Origin: Syntrophobacter sp. SbD2
GTDB lineage: Bacteria; Desulfobacterota; Syntrophobacteria; Syntrophobacterales; Syntrophobacteraceae
Direction: 5' to 3'
DNA length: 5,078 nt
Assembly: GCA_900290385.1 (NCBI GenBank)
Contig: OMSV01000089.1
Coordinates: 1 to 5,078 of the forward strand
In this document: positions 1 to 5,078 of the stretch, piece by piece
Position numbering within the stretch: position 1 is the first letter of the stretch
Layout of the letters: each line of letters opens with the position of its first letter
Translations under genes and position numbers: made by a program
The notes under the pieces: model-generated
Told to the model about the DNA's origin: nothing
The model's input: the letters and a program-made list of their open reading frames with translations, nothing else
Databases searched by the model: none

Positions 1-873
1 GAGCCACTTTTGCGCAACGATTTCGCTGAGTTATACATGGTGCTCAAGTGTAAAGGCTTGCTTATCTCAGTTTTTAGTAACGCAACCCTCGTTACCGAAG
101 AGCATATCGAGCTGTTCAAAAAGTACCCGCCCAAGGACATCGAAGTGACCGTCTATGGCGCTATGCGGGAAACATACGAGGCTGTTACTCGCCGGCCCGG
201 ATCGTTTGACCGGTTCATTCATGGCCTGAATCTCCTGATGGCGGGCAACGTGCGCATCCGCTTGAAGGCTATGGCGATGCAGTCGAACCTGCATGAGCAT
301 TACGCAATTGCCCAATTCTGCCTGGCGCACACCAAAGACTTTTATCGCTTCGACCCGCAATTGCACCTTCGCTTTGACGGCGACTCGGCGCGCAACGCTC
401 AAATCCGCATGGAGCGACTGACGCCCGAACAGATCGTTGCCCTCGAACGAGCAGACGAGAAGCGATTCAGCGCCATGCGGGAGAATTGCGGCTCACTCAT
501 CAACGAAGGATTCACGCATGACGGGTGCGACCATCTTTTTCACTGCGGTGCAGGCACCGGGAACTTTATCGTCGGCTACGACGGCAGGTTGCGCCTGTGC
601 TCCTCCCTCTGGGCTGGAGGGACGGCGTATGATTTGCGGACGGGTACGCTCCACGATGCATGGTTCAATTTTATTCCGCGCATTCGCGATCTGCGTTCTC
701 AACGCAAGGAGTTCCTCGAGACGTGCCACACGTGCTCCATCGCGAACCTGTGCATGTGGTGCCCCGCCCATGCCCACCTGGAAACCGGAGAGATGGACGG
801 TGCGACGCCGTACTTTTGCGAGGTTGCGCATCGAAGGGCGGAGAGTTTGCAGACCAACATGAGAAAGCGGTAG
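1..873 (+). CDS. Radical SAM/SPASM domain peptide-modifying enzyme, 5'-truncated by the window edge
   Basis: The reading frame is open from base 1, where it encodes E-P-L-L-R. This fits the end of the radical SAM 'GGEP' motif that contacts S-adenosylmethionine, so the start and the CX3CX2C cluster-binding motif lie upstream of the window. The TTG at position 10 is an internal Leu codon, not a start. The remainder carries the core strands (a 'SNATLVTEE' segment near 79-105) and a C-terminal SPASM domain. SPASM cysteines are at nt 544 and 598 (C-x12-G-x4-C), then 724, 733, 751 and 760 (C-x2-C-x5-C-x2-C), with a last one at 817. Such domains bind one or two extra Fe-S clusters in PqqE- and AlbA-like enzymes that modify peptides. 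It is clearly paralogous to the N-terminal half of the gene at 2755, sharing a 'YDLR-x-GT' and 'FIP' stretch after the second SPASM cysteine. It ends 12 nt before the transporter gene. The class is secure; the substrate and exact reaction are unknown. Confidence 0.93.
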   Translation, partial: EPLLRNDFAELYMVLKCKGLLISVFSNATLVTEEHIELFKKYPPKDIEVTVYGAMRETYEAVTRRPGSFDRFIHGLNLLMAGNVRIRLKAMAMQSNLHEHYAIAQFCLAHTKDFYRFDPQLHLRFDGDSARNAQIRMERLTPEQIVALERADEKRFSAMRENCGSLINEGFTHDGCDHLFHCGAGTGNFIVGYDGRLRLCSSLWAGGTAYDLRTGTLHDAWFNFIPRIRDLRSQRKEFLETCHTCSIANLCMWCPAHAHLETGEMDGATPYFCEVAHRRAESLQTNMRKR

Positions 874-885
874 GTCTAATCACAA

Positions 886-2724
886 ATGCTTCAGGGTATA
901 ACACGCATCAGGGACAGGTTAAGATATGCCCTGAACATGCGAAGGGCGATGCGGCTTGTATGGCGAAGTTCGCCAGGTTACACCCTTTCGAGCATAGGGT
1001 TGATTATTGTACAGGGCATTCTCCCCCTCGCTTCACTATACCTGATGAAGCTGATTGTTGATGGGGTCGCGGCTGGAATTACATCGCCGGTCGGCATCAG
1101 TGAGTCATTCAGGAAAATAATTATACTTATCGTTTTTTCATGCCTCGTCGCCCTCCTCGCCGCCCTGTGCCAATCGATCTCGGAGATTATGCGTGAAACA
1201 CAGGGTGAGATCGTAACGGACCACGTGTCTGATATGATCCATAAGAAATCCGTCGAAATCGACCTTGCATATTATGATTATCCCGTTTTCCACGACACTC
1301 TGCACCTGGCCCAGCACGAAGCTCCCTACAGGCCTACCCGTATTGTGAAAAGTGCTACTCAGTTATGTCAGAGCAGCATCTCCCTTATTGCCGTCGGAGC
1401 TTTGCTCATCCACCTCAACTGGATGATCGCCGTGGCCCTCTTTGTTGCCCTTATACCAGGGTTTATCGCGCGCCTTAACTTTGCGGACAGGATGCACGAA
1501 TGGCAATTGCGAAGAACAAAAATGGAACGAAAGTCGTCCTATTATCACTGGATGATGATCGACGGCGTCCCAGCCAAGGAAATGCGATTATTCGGTCTTG
1601 GCCCCTTGTTTATAAATGGCTATCGTCTGCTTCGCGCTCAATTGCGCAAGGAAAAACTGTCCATCAGCACCAGGCGAACTTTGTTTGAATTGATAACCAA
1701 TTCGTGTGGGCTTCTCACCCTTTTTGGGGTATTTGCATTTTTCACCTATGAAACAGTTTCCGGAAGAATGACTCTGGGCGACATGGTCATGTATTATCAG
1801 GCCTTTCAGCGTGCCCAGGGATACCTCCAGGAATTTCTCACTCACCTGTCGGGTCTTTATGAAGACAACCTTTTTCTTTCCCGGTTCTATGAATTTATCG
1901 ATTTAAAACCTATGATCGTCGCTCCGGCTGTCCCGTCCGAATTTCCAAAACCCCTCAGGGAAGGCATCTTGTTAAACAACGTATGCTTTCAATATCCAAC
2001 GCATCACAAACCCGTCCTCAAAAATATCGACCTCAAAATCGCGCCGGGACAGGTGGTCGCCCTCGTCGGAGAAAACGGTTCGGGAAAAACAACCCTAGTT
2101 AAGCTGTTGTGCCGTTTATATGATCCTACCAACGGCAGTATTACCGTTGATGGGATCAACCTTAAGCAATTTGACTTGCAGGCCTTGAGGAAAAACTTCA
2201 GCGTGATTTTTCAGGATTACATCCATTACGATGTCACGGCCCGTGAGAACATCTGGTTTGGCAATATCGAACTCGATCCTCACGATGAGAGGGTTGCCAG
2301 GGCAGCCGAACATACAGGGGCAGCCCAGGCAATACAAAAACTCAGTAAAGGTTATGCCACACCTCTGGGACTCCGGTTTGATGAAGGCGAGGAGCTGAGC
2401 ATCGGTGAATGGCAAAAGGTGGCGCTGGCCAGGGCTTTCCTCCGGGATGCCCAGTTTGTCATTCTCGATGAGCCGACGAGTTCATTGGACGTCAGGTCGG
2501 AATACGAGGTGTTTAACTCTTTCCACCGGCTTCTCCATGGAAAGATGGGAATCATAATCAGTCACCGGTTTTCAACGGTCAGAATGGCAGACTACATTTA
2601 TGTTATGTCGGAAGGGGAAATCTCGGAAAGAGGGACGCATGAAGGTCTTGTCAGGCAAGGAGGCATATATGCAGGCCTTTTTGAAATGCAGGCGCAAAAT
2701 TATGTCTATGCTCCAACCAGGTAG
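886..2724 (+). CDS. ABC exporter, fused transmembrane and ATP-binding domains
   Basis: This 612-residue protein is a half-transporter expected to act as a homodimer in the inner membrane. Hydrophobic segments lie near residues 33-58, 77-97, 160-178, 180-197, 265-287 and about 296-318, fitting the six-helix type IV exporter fold. The nucleotide-binding domain runs from about 360 to 605: A-loop Tyr370, Walker A GENGSGKTT (395-403), Q-loop Gln443, signature LSIGEWQ (504-510), Walker B VILDE (525-529), D-loop SSLD (532-535) and switch His560. All catalytic residues are present, so it should be an active ATPase. The signature has Ile in place of the first Gly of LSGG and 'EWQ' in place of 'Q'. Only about 30 residues precede the first helix, so there is no C39 leader-peptidase domain and it should not cleave a leader itself. 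The ATG at 886 has a modest AGGT (872-875) overlapping the previous stop. By context it probably exports the modified peptide; export of another compound or self-protection is possible. Confidence 0.95.
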   Translation: MLQGITRIRDRLRYALNMRRAMRLVWRSSPGYTLSSIGLIIVQGILPLASLYLMKLIVDGVAAGITSPVGISESFRKIIILIVFSCLVALLAALCQSISEIMRETQGEIVTDHVSDMIHKKSVEIDLAYYDYPVFHDTLHLAQHEAPYRPTRIVKSATQLCQSSISLIAVGALLIHLNWMIAVALFVALIPGFIARLNFADRMHEWQLRRTKMERKSSYYHWMMIDGVPAKEMRLFGLGPLFINGYRLLRAQLRKEKLSISTRRTLFELITNSCGLLTLFGVFAFFTYETVSGRMTLGDMVMYYQAFQRAQGYLQEFLTHLSGLYEDNLFLSRFYEFIDLKPMIVAPAVPSEFPKPLREGILLNNVCFQYPTHHKPVLKNIDLKIAPGQVVALVGENGSGKTTLVKLLCRLYDPTNGSITVDGINLKQFDLQALRKNFSVIFQDYIHYDVTARENIWFGNIELDPHDERVARAAEHTGAAQAIQKLSKGYATPLGLRFDEGEELSIGEWQKVALARAFLRDAQFVILDEPTSSLDVRSEYEVFNSFHRLLHGKMGIIISHRFSTVRMADYIYVMSEGEISERGTHEGLVRQGGIYAGLFEMQAQNYVYAPTR

Positions 2725-2754
2725 TGTTGAATTGACTATACCGAAAATCAGTGG

Positions 2755-4965
2755 ATGACATCAATGCATAAAAACATCCCACGCCTTCCTCTCAATGGAG
2801 AACTGGACCTAACTTACCGTTGCAATAACAAGTGCCGTCATTGCTGGCTGTGGTTGCCTCACAATGCGCCAGAGCAGACGGATGAGCTCAGCTTCAATGA
2901 GATCCGGCGCATCGCAGACGAGGCCCGCAGTCTGGGCTGTCGCCGCTGGAACATCTCCGGGGGCGAGCCCATGCTCCGCCCGGATTTCCCGGAGATATTC
3001 GACTACCTTACCCGTAAAACCGCATCCTATGCCCTGAGCACCAACGGCACGTTAATCACTCCTGAAATTGCCCGATTGCTTACTCGCAGGGGGACCAAGA
3101 GGGTCGCCCTGTACGGTGCGACAGCGGAGGTCTATGATGATGTGACCCGTCATCCGGGAGGGTTCGATGCTGCGATGCGGGGATTCGAGAACATGCGGCA
3201 AGCCGGTGCCGGATTTATGGTGCAATTGATTCCGATGCGCGCCAATTTCCACCAGTGGGACCAGATGGTTGCACTGGCCCAATCGCTCAGTCGCCATTTG
3301 CGCGTCGGAGCTCCCTGGCTCTACCTTTCGTGTGACGGCAATCCGGAGCGCAACCGCGAAATTGACAGGCAGCGCCTTTTGCCAAGGGACGTGATTGGAT
3401 TGGACAAACCCGATCTTACATATGGCGAGAGGATGGTGGAGCTGGCTGAGATGGACCCTGAAGCGCAAAACGACGCAGCCTCGGGCGCCTTATGCGCTAC
3501 TGTCTCGGAAGGCGACGATCGACTGTTTGCCCGATGCATCGCCGAGCGGCAAGACTTCCATGTCGACCCCTACGGCCAGATGTCATGGTGCCCACACATT
3601 AAAGATACGGCGCTGCGCTATGATCTGCGGCATGGCACGGTCCGCGAAGCCTGGGAGCAATTCATTCCCTCATGCGCCGACAAGGTGCGGGGCGGCGACG
3701 AATGGCGCAAGTATTGCCTGCCCTGTGAAAAAAGAAGCGAATGCCGGTGGTGCGCCGCGTATGCCAAACTTGAAACCGGACGCTATTCCGCGCCTATCTC
3801 CTACCTTTGCGCCGTTGCCGGCGAAGCGCTTGAATTCAAGGAGCAATGGCGGAACAAGCACCGCCGCTATTTTCATATCGCCGGCATCACGGTGCGCATC
3901 GAGAGCGATCTTGATTTCGATAAAATCAGGTTCAAGAATGAATTTATCCCATTTATGGCCGAAGGCCCGGGCAACGACAACGTCACAATTCGTCATTACT
4001 TCGAATTGCCCGATCTCAAAGGCAAAGACCTGGGAAAAGAACTCTACTGCAAAGCTCCATGGGTGATTTCACGGAAGAACGGCACGTGGTTTTACCAGAA
4101 CATCTCGTTCACACCGGGCGACGGGGAACTGTACCAAGCTGCGGTTTTCAACGCCGATTACACCCGTGCCACGATTTACAATCCACCCCAAGACCGGGAG
4201 CGCATCCACACCGATGGCTGGCATTCCCTTTCCCTTTTCCCGACCGATCAGATCTGGCTTATTCCCCTGCTGGCGGACCGTCACGCCGTGCTCCTGCACT
4301 CAGCCGCTGTGATCGTCAACGGCCAGGGCCTGCTCTTTGTCGGCCATTCGGATGCTGGCAAATCCACGACGATGGAGATGTTAAAAGAGGCGCATTCGGC
4401 AGCCGGCCTTACGCCTGCCTTTGAAGATGGGCACGAGCGAGTGCCCCTGCACTGCGAAATCCTCTGCGACGACAGGAATGTGGTGCGCAAATGGCCGTCT
4501 CCATCTTACACACGTGAACTTGTCGTAGGCGTCGATGTTGATTGCCGCGAATCGGCAAAGCAATTTTCAAACTTACGGGTAAATGCATCATTGCACAAAT
4601 CGGTTTCCGCAATGCCGGCAGGTCAATGGCGCGTCCACGGTACATGGAGTCACGGCACCACCTCCGATGTGTCCGGCGCCTCGGCGCCGCTCCGTGCGAT
4701 CCTATTTTTGAAACAGTCAATGGCAAACGAAATAACGCCTTTGACTGACGGCAAGACCATTTGGCGGCGCCTGCTCGCCACGCTTGTCTGTGCGATGGCG
4801 ACCGAGCAATGGTGGAACAGGGAACTGGATGTCTTGGAGCAGATCGTGAACGAAGTGCCCTGCTACGACATGCGGTTTGACAGGAGCGGCGCCATCGTGG
4901 CTCAACTGGCCAAATTGACGCAGGACCAATCATTATCCGCGAGCATTGAGCAAGACCATGGCTGA
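2755..4965 (+). CDS. Radical SAM/SPASM enzyme fused to a C-terminal HprK-like kinase domain
   Basis: This 736-residue protein has two parts. Residues about 15-365 are a radical SAM/SPASM enzyme: CNNKCRHC (Cys23, 27, 30) binds the 4Fe-4S cluster that cleaves SAM, GGEP is at 69-72, and SPASM cysteines are 261, 279 (C-x12-G-x4-C), 321, 324, 330, 333 and 352. Residues about 371-715 resemble HPr-kinase-like P-loop proteins found in RiPP clusters: a beta-rich stretch from 372 to about 480, LLHSAAV (513-519), P-loop GHSDAGKST (530-538), an acidic pair in ILCDD (569-573) matching the HprK catalytic Asp region, then a GTWSHG segment (629-634). Such domains phosphorylate a peptide Ser in some lasso-peptide systems, so a kinase step on the same substrate is inferred. 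The frame is unbroken across the junction near 370. Upstream Shine-Dalgarno pairing is weak; ATG 2764 (three codons in, preceded by TGGATGA) is an alternative start. The domain classes are secure; the kinase activity and target are not. Confidence 0.9.
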   Translation: MTSMHKNIPRLPLNGELDLTYRCNNKCRHCWLWLPHNAPEQTDELSFNEIRRIADEARSLGCRRWNISGGEPMLRPDFPEIFDYLTRKTASYALSTNGTLITPEIARLLTRRGTKRVALYGATAEVYDDVTRHPGGFDAAMRGFENMRQAGAGFMVQLIPMRANFHQWDQMVALAQSLSRHLRVGAPWLYLSCDGNPERNREIDRQRLLPRDVIGLDKPDLTYGERMVELAEMDPEAQNDAASGALCATVSEGDDRLFARCIAERQDFHVDPYGQMSWCPHIKDTALRYDLRHGTVREAWEQFIPSCADKVRGGDEWRKYCLPCEKRSECRWCAAYAKLETGRYSAPISYLCAVAGEALEFKEQWRNKHRRYFHIAGITVRIESDLDFDKIRFKNEFIPFMAEGPGNDNVTIRHYFELPDLKGKDLGKELYCKAPWVISRKNGTWFYQNISFTPGDGELYQAAVFNADYTRATIYNPPQDRERIHTDGWHSLSLFPTDQIWLIPLLADRHAVLLHSAAVIVNGQGLLFVGHSDAGKSTTMEMLKEAHSAAGLTPAFEDGHERVPLHCEILCDDRNVVRKWPSPSYTRELVVGVDVDCRESAKQFSNLRVNASLHKSVSAMPAGQWRVHGTWSHGTTSDVSGASAPLRAILFLKQSMANEITPLTDGKTIWRRLLATLVCAMATEQWWNRELDVLEQIVNEVPCYDMRFDRSGAIVAQLAKLTQDQSLSASIEQDHG
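4958..4965 (+). other. 8-nt stop/start overlap between consecutive genes
   Basis: The ATG at 4958-4960 of the downstream radical SAM gene lies inside the last codons of the kinase-fusion gene, whose TGA is at 4963-4965. This geometry usually means the two proteins are translated from one message with coupled initiation, which suggests linked production of the two enzymes. The overlap is read directly; the coupling is inferred. Confidence 0.8.
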
Positions 4966-5078
4966 ATTTGTGCGACACGTCAAAGAATTGGCGAAGCCTA
5001 TCACATCGGCCCTTGGCTACCTCGACATCGAGCTGACCGAGCGGTGCAACAACGACTGCATCCATTGCTGTATCAATC
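4958..5078 (+). CDS. Radical SAM protein, N-terminal fragment (runs off the window)
   Basis: Forty codons are visible from ATG 4958. The translation reaches a CNNDCIHC motif (Cys30, 34, 37) preceded by 'DIELTER', the characteristic first strand and CX3CX2C cluster-binding loop of radical SAM enzymes. A further Cys38 follows directly. The spacing and flanking residues match the equivalent region of the gene at 2755 (LDLTYRCNNKCRHC), so this is a third enzyme of the same broad group. It has about 21 residues before the first strand. The ATG overlaps the upstream stop by 8 nt, and a weak TGAG (4947-4950) sits at a suitable distance, so translational coupling is likely. A TTG at 4946 is a less likely start. 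Whether it has a SPASM domain cannot be seen. The radical SAM call is strong despite the short length. Confidence 0.88.
   Translation, partial: MAEFVRHVKELAKPITSALGYLDIELTERCNNDCIHCCIN

Noticed and set aside
437..862. Open + frame of 141 codons inside the first gene as a possible precursor peptide
   Set aside because: It is fully contained in a confirmed radical SAM/SPASM coding region, is Arg/Ser/Ala-rich and shows no leader-core organisation.
10..873. TTG at position 10 as the start of the first gene
   Set aside because: The frame is open to base 1 and encodes the tail of the radical SAM GGEP motif before this TTG, so the gene is truncated by the window and does not start here.
2732..2760. 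TTGACT at 2732 as a -35 promoter element before the fusion gene
   Set aside because: At 17-nt spacing the -10 position falls on the ATG region (ATGACA) and does not match TATAAT, so an internal promoter is not supported.
3395..4066. Open + frame of 223 codons overlapping the SPASM region of the fusion gene
   Set aside because: It is a frame shadow: the in-frame product carries all conserved SPASM cysteines, while this frame shows low-complexity Ala/Pro/Arg-rich sequence and no motif.
4675..4688. Two copies of GGCGCC separated by 2 nt, a possible hairpin or site
   Set aside because: They fall on codons for Gly-Ala-Ser-Ala-Pro in the kinase domain; GC-rich codon choice explains the repeat and there is no adjoining U-run for a terminator.
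4409..5065. Long open frame on the minus strand (218 codons) opposite the kinase domain and the next gene start
   Set aside because: It runs antisense through two well-supported genes, and its translation is Arg/Ser/Pro-rich with no recognisable motif. It is best explained by codon bias of the + strand genes.

Overview
The window is one tightly packed, single-strand (+) operon fragment from a bacterium (an archaeon is not excluded). It holds two complete genes and two genes cut by the window edges. In order they are: the 3' part of a radical SAM/SPASM enzyme (1-873); an ABC exporter with fused membrane and ATPase domains (886-2724); a 736-residue protein joining a radical SAM/SPASM enzyme to a C-terminal HPr-kinase-like P-loop kinase domain (2755-4965); and the first 40 codons of a third radical SAM enzyme (4958 to the window end). 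Gaps are 12 nt and 30 nt and the last junction is an 8-nt overlap, so one transcript is likely. There is no gene-free stretch over 300 nt, and I see no RNA gene, mobile element, CRISPR array, promoter or terminator.

The gene mix is that of a cluster for a ribosomally made, post-translationally modified peptide (RiPP). PqqE/AlbA-type SPASM radical SAM enzymes typically install crosslinks or other radical modifications on a leader-bearing precursor. HprK-like kinases are known tailoring enzymes in some lasso-peptide clusters. An ABC exporter would move the product out. No precursor, PqqD-like leader-binding protein or leader peptidase is visible here, so the RiPP assignment is an inference from context. 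The make-up recalls the 'SynChlorMet' type of cassette (several PqqE-like proteins plus accessory proteins), but I could not test that assignment.

The host cannot be named from this sequence. The radical SAM genes are moderately GC-rich, while the transporter gene is visibly AT-richer, particularly in its membrane half. Radical SAM chemistry and this cassette style would suit an anaerobe such as a deltaproteobacterial lineage, but that is a guess.

Proposed division of labour: the three radical SAM enzymes and the fused kinase domain modify one or more peptides in the cytoplasm, and the ABC protein exports the product. The edge-cut genes and the missing precursor are the main limits on this reading.
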